NCBI GenBank assembly: GCA_018714405.1
Contig: DVNM01000026.1
Coordinates: 1-39,878, forward strand
DNA length: 39,878 bases
Source of the DNA: Scybalenecus merdavium
GTDB taxonomy: Bacteria > Bacillota > Clostridia > Oscillospirales > Acutalibacteraceae
Direction of reading: 5' to 3'
Shown here: in pieces, positions 7,710 through 16,035 of the stretch
Layout of the letters: every line of letters starts with the position of its first letter
How positions within the stretch are numbered: position 1 is the first letter of the stretch
The notes under the pieces: generated by a model
Seen by the model: only the letters and a program-made list of their open reading frames with translations
Told to the model about the DNA's origin: nothing
Database searches by the model: none
Position numbers and translations under genes: made by a program

Positions 7710-10127
7710 TTATTCTTCTCCGCCGGCATCGGGTGCAGCGTCGGCCGCAGCAGTCGTATCGGCAGGTGCCGTCGTCTCGCCTGCGTCCGCATCGTTTTCC
7801 TCTGCGTCATCGTCCGACGAACCGCCGGACGAGCCGTGGCCGCTGCAGTAACCGGGCAGGCTTTCTTTATCGTACCAGCCGGTCGCCTTGGGGCAGCTGC
7901 TGCTTGCCAGCAGACCGGTGCGCGTACAATACTGGCGCTCCACGATCGAATCGTTTTCAGCGAACTCACTGTCCAGGCCGGAATTGTTGTTGTAAATCTG
8001 CTTAAACACATAATTCCAGATCGTACCGCAGGGGTTCGGCGAAAGATTGTATACCACTTCTTTCGGCTGGTCGTAGCCGTACCAGACCGCCGACACATAG
8101 TCGGGCGTACCACCGACAAACCAGCGGTCCTTATCGTCCGTGGTCGTACCCGTTTTGCCGAAGCACTCTACCCCATCGATCTTATACCAGCGGCCAGTAC
8201 CGTTGGAGGCCGTCATGACCGTCTGCAAGATCTTATTCATGACGCCGGCTGTGCCTTCAGAAATCGCACGCTGCTTGGTCGCCTCCGGGTCTTTTTCGAT
8301 CAGCACATTGCCCTGGCTGTCTTCGATCCTATAATAAGCATAGGGTTCATAGTAATAACCACCGTTTCCGAAAGCCGCATAAGCTGCCGTCATTTCCAGC
8401 ACTGATGCACCGGTGTCCAACGCGCCGGTCGCCATAGGTGCCCAGTCGTTGTCGTTTACATCGTTCAGCGTTGTAAAATGGTAACGCTCCTTCAGGAAAT
8501 TGATGGCATAATCCGTGCCGATGCGGTCGAGCGTGTGCGCCGAGATCGTATTGAGCGAGCGGGCGATACCCGACTGCAGCGTGACGTTGCTGCGGGAGTA
8601 GCTGCCGCCTTCGTTTTTCGGCCACCACTTGCCATCGATCTGGCGAAGCGGCGAATCCTTTTGCATCGTGGACCAATAGACACCCACAGAATCGTCGGAC
8701 TTTGTTTTTTCAAGCGCTGGGCTGTAGACCGAAAGCGGTTTCAATGCCGAACCGGGCTGGCGTTCCGACTGCGATGCACGGTTCAAAGTGCGGTTGCCGG
8801 TCTTTTCGCCGGTGCCGCCGACGATCGCACATACACGACCATTATAGTCCATGATCACCATAGCGCCCTGCACGGTTTCGTCCGGCATGCGACGGTAATT
8901 TTCGTAAACGTCCTCCACGATCTCCTGCAAGTCAAAGTCGATCGCCGTGTAAATACGCAGGCCGCCGCCGTAAAGCATGTTTCTGGCCGTGCGCTCGCTG
9001 TAGCCCATTTTTTGCAGGTCGGCAAGCACTTCGTCAATCACGAAGTCGGTGTAATAGCTGTTGATCTGCTGGGTCTCTTCCTCTTCTTCCTCTTCTACCG
9101 TAGAGCCCTGGTAGTTGGCGCTGTTGGTATAGACCATTTCATACGCCATGGCCTCGTCATACTCTTCCTGGGTGATGAAGCCCTCCTTCAGCATCTGCAA
9201 CATGCAGTATTCCGCACGGACACGGTTGTCCTCCGGATGTTTGAGCGGGTCATAAAGATACGGCTTTTGCGTAATAGAGGCCAGGCAGGCGCACTCGGCG
9301 ATATTCAGCTCCGAAATGTCTTTGCCGAAATAGCGTTCAGCCGCCGTTTTTACACCGTAGCAGCCGTTGCTGAGGTAAACGGTGTTCATATAAGCCTCAA
9401 TTATATCGTCCTTACTGTAATTTTTTTCCAGATTCAGTGCCGACAAGATCTCGTTGAATTTACGCACGAAAGTGGCCTGGTTTTCGCCGGTCAGGTTTTT
9501 GACCAGCTGCTGCGTGATGGTGGAACCACCCTGCGTGGCGCGGTGGATGATCAGGGCCGATACCGTTCGAAACCAGTCGACGCCGTGATGCTTTTCAAAG
9601 CGCTTGTCCTCGAGCGCGATGAACGCCGAGCGCATATAGGGGCTCATATCCTCCATATCGACCCAGATACGGTTCTGTTCGCCGTGCAGGCGCGTGATCT
9701 CTACCTGTTCGCCGCTGCTGTCTGTGCCGTAAATAAAGGAAGTCTGGTTCTGAGAATATTTTTCCTCGTCCAAATCAAAAACCGGGTCGCCGTGCACAAC
9801 GGTATAGCCGTAAACGCCGGCAACAGAAACACAGACGATGCCGACAAAGGCCACCACGATGGCGCAGCCAAGCAAAATGCGCAGCGGCAGCGGCAGCACC
9901 TTCACACCGTTTTGGCCGGCACCACCGTTTTTGCGCATTTTCTTTTCCAGCTTGCGGCCTCTTTTATTTCGGGAAAAGCGGCTGCTTTTGTCTACCGTGG
10001 ATTTCGCCTGATGCTCAAAGCCCTCGCGTTCCAGCTGGGCCTTTCGGTCTTCATCATACGCATCCGAAAAATTATTCATGAAAGATTCAAGCAGCTCATC
10101 ATATTCGTTTTCGTTTGGAGAAGCCAT
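7710..10127 (-). CDS. class A penicillin-binding protein (PBP1A family)
   Basis: Bifunctional cell-wall enzyme of 805 residues that polymerises lipid II and cross-links peptides outside the membrane. A basic, acidic-tipped cytoplasmic N-terminus (1-80) is followed by one membrane anchor (about 82-108). The GT51 domain has its catalytic Glu in ALEDKRFEKHHGVD (about 173) and GGSTITQQLVKN (200-211). An acidic linker, EEEEEEE, is at about 345-351. The transpeptidase motifs are SALK (Ser460), SLN (524-526) and KTGT (658-661). The C-terminus is an Asp/Glu/Ala/Thr-rich tail after two cysteines. The ATG is preceded by GAGAGGTGAG. It heads the run with ruvX and the M50 protease. Confidence 0.95.
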   Translation of the reverse strand: MASPNENEYDELLESFMNNFSDAYDEDRKAQLEREGFEHQAKSTVDKSSRFSRNKRGRKLEKKMRKNGGAGQNGVKVLPLPLRILLGCAIVVAFVGIVCVSVAGVYGYTVVHGDPVFDLDEEKYSQNQTSFIYGTDSSGEQVEITRLHGEQNRIWVDMEDMSPYMRSAFIALEDKRFEKHHGVDWFRTVSALIIHRATQGGSTITQQLVKNLTGENQATFVRKFNEILSALNLEKNYSKDDIIEAYMNTVYLSNGCYGVKTAAERYFGKDISELNIAECACLASITQKPYLYDPLKHPEDNRVRAEYCMLQMLKEGFITQEEYDEAMAYEMVYTNSANYQGSTVEEEEEEETQQINSYYTDFVIDEVLADLQKMGYSERTARNMLYGGGLRIYTAIDFDLQEIVEDVYENYRRMPDETVQGAMVIMDYNGRVCAIVGGTGEKTGNRTLNRASQSERQPGSALKPLSVYSPALEKTKSDDSVGVYWSTMQKDSPLRQIDGKWWPKNEGGSYSRSNVTLQSGIARSLNTISAHTLDRIGTDYAINFLKERYHFTTLNDVNDNDWAPMATGALDTGASVLEMTAAYAAFGNGGYYYEPYAYYRIEDSQGNVLIEKDPEATKQRAISEGTAGVMNKILQTVMTASNGTGRWYKIDGVECFGKTGTTTDDKDRWFVGGTPDYVSAVWYGYDQPKEVVYNLSPNPCGTIWNYVFKQIYNNNSGLDSEFAENDSIVERQYCTRTGLLASSSCPKATGWYDKESLPGYCSGHGSSGGSSDDDAEENDADAGETTAPADTTAAADAAPDAGGEE

Positions 10128-10172
10128 TTGCTCACCTCTCGGTCAAAAATTAAAAGCATCAAAGTATAATAT

Positions 10173-10201
10173 AATATATTATTCAAAAATATTAAAGTAA
10201 A
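10173..10201 (-). promoter_or_regulatory. possible promoter of the penicillin-binding protein operon
   Basis: The 117-bp gap upstream of the gene is very AT-rich. The best match on the minus strand is TTTACT (10196-10201), 17-nt spacer, TATATT (10173-10178). Other registers fit almost as well, so the exact site is uncertain. Confidence 0.35.
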
Positions 10202-10244
10202 ATTATGTTAATTTTTAAAACTTTTTACATCTTTTTTGATAAAA

Positions 10245-11138
10245 TCAGGATTTTTTCAGATTTTCATACAATTTTTTTGCCCGCTTTCGCCCAACCAGAT
10301 ACACACGCGACGCAGTTCTGACCCCGTCATACGTCATTTTGGCACGCACATGGACCCAGTACAAGCGGTCGCACCGGTCGCAGACAGCCACCGTTTTAAA
10401 AGCGCCGTTGACCACTTCATAGGCACGAAGCCTGCGCAGCGGCGCGCCGCAGGACGGGCAGCCATGTTCCATTTGGTACACATTGAACCCCTGCACGACG
10501 GGTTTTGTAATGGAATATGGCTTAAAAAGCAGACGGGAAAAGTAGTCGTTTTCACAGCGGTGCACAAAGGCCGAAAACTTTTTTTCATCAAACACACGGC
10601 AAAAGCACATGGCGCTCAGTTCGCAGTCAAAAAGCGCATGATGGTGCAGGCCGTCGTTATACTGCAGCCCGAGTGCATCAGCGCAGTCGGTCAGTCCCAC
10701 CTGATTTTTGCTGCCGTCCGGCAAATCGAGAAAGCTTTGGCAATACTGCTGCACATCGGCATAATTTTGAATAAAAGAAATGTCTGTCGTCCCAAAAACA
10801 CGTCTGAAATTTTCAGCCAGCACATACAAATCGCTGTTGGACCAGGACATGAACACATTGTTCTGCGGCAAACCGGCCCAGCGCCGGAAATCCTGCACAG
10901 CCGTTTCAAAAGCAACGCCGTCGCGTCGCAGTTCCTCCAGCGTCATGTGCGTGAGCGCTTTAAAATGCGTACTAAGACGGCGCGAAAGCTTTGGGCGAAC
11001 CAGAAGCCGGAAGGTGTCGACCGTGTTCAGATAGCGGTCCAGCTTGATGGCGCCGATCTCCACGATCTCGTTTACGCCCTTTTTCGTGGCATAATTATAG
11101 GCATTGTTCCACTCTAAATCAAAAATAATATAGTCCAA
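10245..11138 (-). CDS. DEDDh 3'-5' exonuclease with C-terminal zinc ribbon
   Basis: A 297-residue DnaQ-like exonuclease. Acidic residues are visible as Asp7/Glu9 in YIIFDLEWN, Asp103 in WSNSDLYVL, and His166/Asp171 in HHHALFDCE, spaced as in DEDDh enzymes. A C-terminal extension carries two CxxC pairs (CPSC at about 227-230 and CDRC at about 253-256), which look like a zinc ribbon, then a basic tail. The longest frame begins at 11174 inside the secG terminator stem. The TTG at 11138 has GGAG six bases upstream and yields the expected N-terminus, so it is preferred. DNA versus RNA as substrate cannot be told from sequence. The gene can be reached by read-through from secG. Confidence 0.87.
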   Translation of the reverse strand: MDYIIFDLEWNNAYNYATKKGVNEIVEIGAIKLDRYLNTVDTFRLLVRPKLSRRLSTHFKALTHMTLEELRRDGVAFETAVQDFRRWAGLPQNNVFMSWSNSDLYVLAENFRRVFGTTDISFIQNYADVQQYCQSFLDLPDGSKNQVGLTDCADALGLQYNDGLHHHALFDCELSAMCFCRVFDEKKFSAFVHRCENDYFSRLLFKPYSITKPVVQGFNVYQMEHGCPSCGAPLRRLRAYEVVNGAFKTVAVCDRCDRLYWVHVRAKMTYDGVRTASRVYLVGRKRAKKLYENLKKS

Positions 11139-11148
11139 ACCGAGCTCC

Positions 11149-11180
11149 AAAAAAAATAACCTTGCCAGGAGCAAGGTTAT
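11149..11180 (-). terminator. intrinsic terminator after secG
   Basis: A perfect 10-bp stem (11171-11180 with 11156-11165) and a 5-nt loop, followed by eight T on the minus strand. The U-tract ends against the GGAG ribosome binding site of the exonuclease gene. Confidence 0.92.
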
Positions 11181-11194
11181 GGATTATTGAACGA

Positions 11195-11443
11195 TCAAAC
11201 AAAAAGAAAAATAAGAAACGCGGCAAATACGATCACGAAAAAGACCGAAATCAGAATTTTAGAAAGTCTTTCCAGTCTGGCCTCGTTAGAACGACCCCTG
11301 ATTTTACCTTCATAAGCATCTGAACCGCCGCCGATCGCACCGGAAAGATGTTCGGAACGCCCCTGCTGCATCAGAACGACCACAGTAATAATCACTGCGA
11401 CAACGAGAAGCACAGCGCCGATCACATAATGATACCAAGACAT
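11195..11443 (-). CDS. secG: preprotein translocase subunit SecG
   Basis: Small membrane subunit of the SecYEG export channel, 82 residues. Two hydrophobic helices (about 5-24 and 61-80) flank a loop with the family motif VVLMQQGRSEHLSGAIGGG. The longest frame starts at 11464, but GGAGGA lies inside it just ahead of the ATG at 11443, which is therefore taken as the start. It has its own promoter (11498-11526) and a perfect terminator 14 bp after its stop. Confidence 0.95.
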   Translation of the reverse strand: MSWYHYVIGAVLLVVAVIITVVVLMQQGRSEHLSGAIGGGSDAYEGKIRGRSNEARLERLSKILISVFFVIVFAAFLIFLFV

Positions 11444-11497
11444 TTTAATTCCTCCAAAAAACAAACAAAATAGTACATGTCAGATTTCAACATGGAA

Positions 11498-11526
11498 AGT
11501 ATAGCACAACGCCTACACAAATGCAA
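11498..11526 (-). promoter_or_regulatory. sigma-A type promoter of secG
   Basis: Minus strand: TTGCAT (11521-11526), 17-nt spacer, TATACT (11498-11503), preceded by TGC (extended -10). It is about 55 bp upstream of the secG start. Confidence 0.8.
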
Positions 11527-11622
11527 GCCTTTTTTACAAATATTAGCACTGTATAAAACGCGGCATACATGCCAGAATAATACCGGCGGCAAAACTTATT
11601 CGCGTTTGCATTTTTGCTGCCC

Positions 11623-11640
11623 GCTTCGCTTCGGCGAAGC
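11623..11640. repeat. perfect 7-bp hairpin with UUCG/CGAA loop after parC
   Basis: GCTTCGC and GCGAAGC flank a four-base loop, 18 bp past the parC stop. On the plus strand the loop is UUCG, on the minus strand CGAA. Neither strand has a U-tract after it, so it is not a standard terminator; it may protect or end the parC transcript in another way. Confidence 0.5.
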
Positions 11641-11657
11641 TGTACATAGCCATACTT

Positions 11658-13898
11658 TTAAAACGTGATCTGCTCTGCAATGTCATTGGCGCCCGGAAGT
11701 GCGCCGGCTGCGGGCAGATTTTTTGTGCGAAAACGCCAGGCTTTTTCAAACTCGCCCTCATGGTAGTGGTGGAACGAAACGACGCGCTGATTCTTTTTCA
11801 GGGTCATGGCGTTTACACCGACCGTGTCTTTTGTAGCCTTGGGGGCAATGGCGCCGGTGTCCACGATCAGCATGCGGCCGGACGAGGAGACAAGCACCAG
11901 CTCCGTATCCTCCGTAATATATTCCGCCTGCACCAGCACAGCTTTTGCAGAATACGCTTTTAAAAGCTTTTTTCGGTTTGTTTTGGTCTCATAGGCCGAA
12001 ACGTCTACCTTGGCGACCTTGCCGTTTTCGTAAGCAAAAACCATGTAACCCTTATACTGCTGCACCAGAGCAATATAAACAACGTTTTCCCCTTCGTCCA
12101 TACCGAGCTTCACCGGGCAGTAATCGCCGAGCGCCGAAGCTTTTGTGTCTGTAAAATCGTTGACACGCGCTTTATAGACCTGGCACTTGTCGGTAAAAAC
12201 GAGCAGTTCGTCCTTATTGGAACACTCTACGCTGCGCAGAATCTGATCGCCCTCTTTGACCTTTTGCTCGCCGCTCATACGCAGATTTGCCGTTTTGATC
12301 TTCTTCAGATAGCCATCCTTAGAAATGAACAGCGTGACCGGATAATCGGCGATCTCCACCTGTTCCACCGATTCGGCAGCGGCATAATCGTACAATATCT
12401 CGCTTTTACGCGCTGCAGCGTATTTTTTGGAAACATCTTCCAGCTCTGACACGATGATTTTTTTCATTCGGGCCTGGCTGGCAAGCGTTTTTTCCAGGTC
12501 AGCAATATCGTTTTCCAGCGTTTCAATGTCGTGGATGCGCTTTAAAATATATTCCCTGTTCAAATGGCGCAGCTTGATCTCGGCTACATATTCCGCCTGC
12601 ACCTCGTCAATGCCAAAACCGATCATCAAGTTGGGCACAACGTCCGCTTCGCTTTGTGTTTCACGAATGATCTGAATGGCTTTGTCGATGTCAAGCAGAA
12701 TTTTAGAAAGCCCCTTGAGCAGATGCAGCTGCTTTCTTTTTTTATCCAGCGTAAAGGTCAAGCGGCGGCGGACACACTCCAGGCGGAAATCGATCCAGGC
12801 CTGCAGCAGTTCGCCGACGCCGTACACCTTCGGGTGGTCGCCCACCAGCACGTTGAAGTTGCAGGAAAACGGGTCTTCCAGCGGCGTCAATTTATAAAGT
12901 TTTTGCATAAATTTGTCGGCATCGGTGCCGCGCTTTAAGTCGATCGTGATTTTCAGACCGTTCAAATCGGTTTCATCACGGATGTCAGACACTTCGCGCA
13001 CCTTGCCGTTTTTGACCAGCTCCACAACTTTGTCGATGATCGCCTCAGCGGTCGTGGTCGGCGGGATCTCGGTCACATCAATACAGTTATATTTTTTGTC
13101 ATAGCTGTATTTTGCACGCACGCGCACCGAGCCGCGGCCGGTGGCGTAGATTTTTCCGAGTTCTTCCCGGTCATACAAAATATAGCCGCCGCCGACAAAG
13201 TCCGGCGCCAGAAGCGTTTGCGAAACGTCGTGCTGCGGGTCGCGCAGCAAAGCGATCGTGGTGTCACAAAGCTCTTTCAGATTGAAAGAGCAGATGGAGC
13301 TTGCCATGCCGACGGCGATACCCGTGGTAACGTTTGCCAAAATGGACGGAAAACGCACCGGCAGCAGCGACGGTTCCATCATTGTGTTGTCGTAGTTCGG
13401 CACAAAATCAACGGTGTCTTTGGAAATGTCGTCAAACAGCTCGCGGCAGATCGGCTCCAGCTTTGCCTCGGTATAACGTGAAGCCGCGTACATCATATTT
13501 CTGGAATACGCTTTGCCGAAGTTGCCCTTGGAATCCACATACGGATAAAGCAGTGTTTCGTTGCCGCGGGAGAGGCGCACCATCGTCTCATAAATAGAGG
13601 CGTCGCCGTGCGGGTTCAGCTGCATCGTACGGCCGACAATGTTTGCACTTTTGACGCGCGCACCGGTCAGCAGGTTCATCTGATACATCGTATAGAGCAG
13701 CTTGCGGTGACTGGGTTTAAAGCCGTCGATCTCCGGGATGGCACGCGACAGGATAACGCTCATGGCGTACGGCATGAAATTGTTTTTCAAAATGTCGGTA
13801 ACCGCCTCGTTCACGACCGTGCCGGCGCCTTCAATATGCACATTTTCGCCAAGACCGCCGTCTGCTTTCTGCGGCTTTGCACTTTTTCGTTTTGCCAC
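11658..13898 (-). CDS. parC: DNA topoisomerase IV subunit A (divergent GyrA/ParC family)
   Basis: DNA-cleaving subunit of a type IIA topoisomerase, 746 residues. The catalytic tyrosine is Tyr142 in AASRYTEAKLEPI. The winged-helix DNA-binding part includes GFKPSHRKLLYTM and LNPHGDASIYETMVRL. A coiled-coil region follows (about 430-500), and the C-terminal third looks like the beta-pinwheel that wraps DNA. The order parE-parC with 12 bp between them marks topoisomerase IV rather than gyrase, although subunit A could also be called a GyrA paralogue. It starts with GTG after AAGGAGGGG. In the quinolone-contact region, the position of E. coli GyrA Ser83 is Ala100 and that of Asp87 is Glu104. Confidence 0.92.
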   Translation of the reverse strand: MAKRKSAKPQKADGGLGENVHIEGAGTVVNEAVTDILKNNFMPYAMSVILSRAIPEIDGFKPSHRKLLYTMYQMNLLTGARVKSANIVGRTMQLNPHGDASIYETMVRLSRGNETLLYPYVDSKGNFGKAYSRNMMYAASRYTEAKLEPICRELFDDISKDTVDFVPNYDNTMMEPSLLPVRFPSILANVTTGIAVGMASSICSFNLKELCDTTIALLRDPQHDVSQTLLAPDFVGGGYILYDREELGKIYATGRGSVRVRAKYSYDKKYNCIDVTEIPPTTTAEAIIDKVVELVKNGKVREVSDIRDETDLNGLKITIDLKRGTDADKFMQKLYKLTPLEDPFSCNFNVLVGDHPKVYGVGELLQAWIDFRLECVRRRLTFTLDKKRKQLHLLKGLSKILLDIDKAIQIIRETQSEADVVPNLMIGFGIDEVQAEYVAEIKLRHLNREYILKRIHDIETLENDIADLEKTLASQARMKKIIVSELEDVSKKYAAARKSEILYDYAAAESVEQVEIADYPVTLFISKDGYLKKIKTANLRMSGEQKVKEGDQILRSVECSNKDELLVFTDKCQVYKARVNDFTDTKASALGDYCPVKLGMDEGENVVYIALVQQYKGYMVFAYENGKVAKVDVSAYETKTNRKKLLKAYSAKAVLVQAEYITEDTELVLVSSSGRMLIVDTGAIAPKATKDTVGVNAMTLKKNQRVVSFHHYHEGEFEKAWRFRTKNLPAAGALPGANDIAEQITF

Positions 13899-13910
13899 GT
13901 TTTCCCCTCC

Positions 13911-15902
13911 TTAACTGACGTCTGCCGCGTCCAGATACATATAACCGTAGTCGGCAATGTACTCTTTTCGGCCATCGAGATTGTCGCCCAAGAGCAGGTC
14001 AAAGATCTGCGCTGTTTTTTCAGCTTCTTCCGCAGTAACACGGATCAGGCGCCTTGTTTTCGGATTCATCGTTGTCAGGCTCATCATGTCGGCGTCGTTT
14101 TCACCAAGACCTTTGGAGCGCTGCACCGTGTATTTCTGGTCGCCGATCTCTGCCTTGATCGCATCCATCTCCTGCTCATTATAAGCGAAATAGACGTTGT
14201 CTTTGCAGTGCACCTCATAAAGCGGAGATTCTGCAATATAGACCTTGTTCTGCTTGATGAGCTCCGGCATAAGGCGGTAGATCATGGTCAGCACCATGGT
14301 GCGGATATGAAAGCCGTCAACATCGGCATCCGTACAGATAAGCACCTTGTTCCAGCGCAGATTGTCCATGTCAAAGCTGGCAATGTCCTTCGCCACTTTG
14401 GATCTGACCTCTACCCCACAGCCAAGCACCTTGATGAGATCGGTGATGATATCGTTTTTAAAGATTTTATCGTATTCCGACTTCAGGCAATTCAGGATTT
14501 TACCGCGGATCGGAATAATAGCCTGGAAATCAGCGTTTCTGGCCTGTTTACAGGCGCCGAGTGCAGAGTCGCCCTCCACAATAAAGATTTCGCGTTCGTT
14601 TACATCTTTGCTGCGGCAGTCCACAAACTTTTGCACGCGGTTGGTCATATCCACCTTGGACTGCAGGGTGCTTTTCAGCGTTTTGCGCGTATTTTCCGCT
14701 TTGACACGCGAACGCATGTTGATCAGCACCTGGTTGGCGATCTTCTCCGCATCCATTTTATTTTCGATAAAATAGATTTCCAGCTGCTTTTTGAAAAAGT
14801 CGGTCATGGCATCCTGAATGCCTTTGTTCGTAATGGCCTTTTTCGTCTGGTTTTCGTAGGAAGTTTGTGTGGAAAAAGATGAAACGACTAAGATCAGGCA
14901 GTCTTCCACGTCCTGCGCGGTTATCTGCGAATCGGTTTTATTATATTTATTATTTTGCTTCAGATAACTGTTGATCTGTGAGACAAACGCACTGCGAAAC
15001 GCCTTGTCCGGCGCGCCGCCATGCTCCAGATAGCTGGAATTATGGTAGTATTCTTTGCAGACTTTTTTGGCAGAAAAACACAGCGCCGCATTGATTTTAA
15101 TGCGGTATTCCGGCAAATCGGCACGATCGCGCCCCGTGCGTTCACACTGCCAGAACTGTACCGGGGTCAGCGTGTCTTCGCCGGCGATTTCAGAAGCGTA
15201 ATCCAAAATGCCGTTCGGGTAGCAGAATTCCGTTGTTTCAAATTTATTCGCACCGGTTTGGTTTTTAAAAATAAAACGAACGCCGCCGTTGATGGCCGCC
15301 TGGCGGTGCAGCATGTCCTTAAAATAATCAACCGGTATGTCAATGTCTGTAAACACTTCAATGTCGGGCTTCCAGCGAATGCGCGTGCCGGTGTCCTTTT
15401 TGTCATACGGCTCCTTATGCAGGCCGCCGACATTTTCACCGCGGCGGAAAGACAGCGTGTACTTATAGCCCTCTGTATGGATCTCGGCCTCCATATACTC
15501 GGAAGCATACTGCGTTGCGCACAGGCCAAGGCCGTTCAGACCCAGCGAATACTCGTAGTTATTGCCGCCGTCCGTATCATACTTGCCGCCGGCATAAAGC
15601 TCACAGAACAGAAGTTCCCAGTTGTAGCAGTTTTCATTTTTATTAAAATCGACCGGAATACCGCGGCCGAAGTCCTGCACCTCGATCGAATGGTCGGCAA
15701 AGCGTGTAACAACGATCCGGTTGCCGTAACCCTCGCGCGCTTCGTCGATCGAGTTTGAAACGATCTCAAACGCCGCGTGCTCGCAGCCGTCCAGATCATT
15801 GGAGCCAAAGATGACTGCCGGCCTTTTGCGCACGCGGTCAGCGCCCTTTAAAGCCTTTATGCTTTCGTTCCCGTACTTCTTTTTGCTTTGTTTCCCTGGC
15901 AC
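13911..15902 (-). CDS. parE: DNA topoisomerase IV subunit B (divergent GyrB/ParE family)
   Basis: ATPase subunit of the type IIA topoisomerase, 663 residues. The GHKL ATPase motifs are EIVSNSIDEA (Asn50 and Asp53-Glu54 region), VQDFGRGIPVDFN and SLGLNGLG. The transducer end has SYENQTKKAITN. The TOPRIM metal site is IVEGDSALG with TDADVDG. The longest frame begins at 15929, but GGAGGG lies inside it seven bases before the GTG at 15902, giving MPGKQSKKKYG as the N-terminus, which fits the family. The same GGAGGG-AAAAC-GTG arrangement recurs at parC. A consensus promoter lies just upstream. Confidence 0.94.
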   Translation of the reverse strand: MPGKQSKKKYGNESIKALKGADRVRKRPAVIFGSNDLDGCEHAAFEIVSNSIDEAREGYGNRIVVTRFADHSIEVQDFGRGIPVDFNKNENCYNWELLFCELYAGGKYDTDGGNNYEYSLGLNGLGLCATQYASEYMEAEIHTEGYKYTLSFRRGENVGGLHKEPYDKKDTGTRIRWKPDIEVFTDIDIPVDYFKDMLHRQAAINGGVRFIFKNQTGANKFETTEFCYPNGILDYASEIAGEDTLTPVQFWQCERTGRDRADLPEYRIKINAALCFSAKKVCKEYYHNSSYLEHGGAPDKAFRSAFVSQINSYLKQNNKYNKTDSQITAQDVEDCLILVVSSFSTQTSYENQTKKAITNKGIQDAMTDFFKKQLEIYFIENKMDAEKIANQVLINMRSRVKAENTRKTLKSTLQSKVDMTNRVQKFVDCRSKDVNEREIFIVEGDSALGACKQARNADFQAIIPIRGKILNCLKSEYDKIFKNDIITDLIKVLGCGVEVRSKVAKDIASFDMDNLRWNKVLICTDADVDGFHIRTMVLTMIYRLMPELIKQNKVYIAESPLYEVHCKDNVYFAYNEQEMDAIKAEIGDQKYTVQRSKGLGENDADMMSLTTMNPKTRRLIRVTAEEAEKTAQIFDLLLGDNLDGRKEYIADYGYMYLDAADVS

Positions 15903-15934
15903 GTTTTTCCCTCCAATAGCGTTTAACATGTGCT

Positions 15935-15964
15935 ATTTTAAACAAGATGCTGTGGTTTTGTCAA
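15935..15964 (-). promoter_or_regulatory. promoter of parE-parC
   Basis: Minus strand: consensus -35 TTGACA (15959-15964) and -10 TAAAAT (15935-15940) with an 18-nt spacer, or TTAAAA with 17 nt. The start codon is about 33 bp past the -10 box, so the leader is short. Confidence 0.8.
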
Positions 15965-15990
15965 GTCAAAGTGCAAAATATACGACGATC

Positions 15991-16030
15991 AGACAAACAA
16001 AACAGCACTTCGGTGAAGTGCTGTTTTGTT
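15991..16030 (-). terminator. intrinsic terminator after ftsH
   Basis: A perfect 16-bp stem (16015-16030 with 15996-16011) and a 3-nt loop. The base of the stem is the A-tract/U-tract pair typical of Firmicute terminators, so it could work in both directions. It ends the rnjA-ftsH operon just ahead of the parE promoter. Confidence 0.92.
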
Positions 16031-16035
16031 TTAAA

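Noticed and set aside
8478..10169. A 563-codon plus-strand open frame opposite the penicillin-binding protein gene
   Set aside because: It is an antisense shadow of a gene with all class A PBP motifs; its start lies inside the coding region and no promoter precedes it.
11543..11657. A short minus-strand frame after parC that could encode about 36 residues (starting MAMYSFAEAK)
   Set aside because: There is no ribosome binding site and it includes the UUCG hairpin. Its extent is explained by the open frame running out of parC in another phase.
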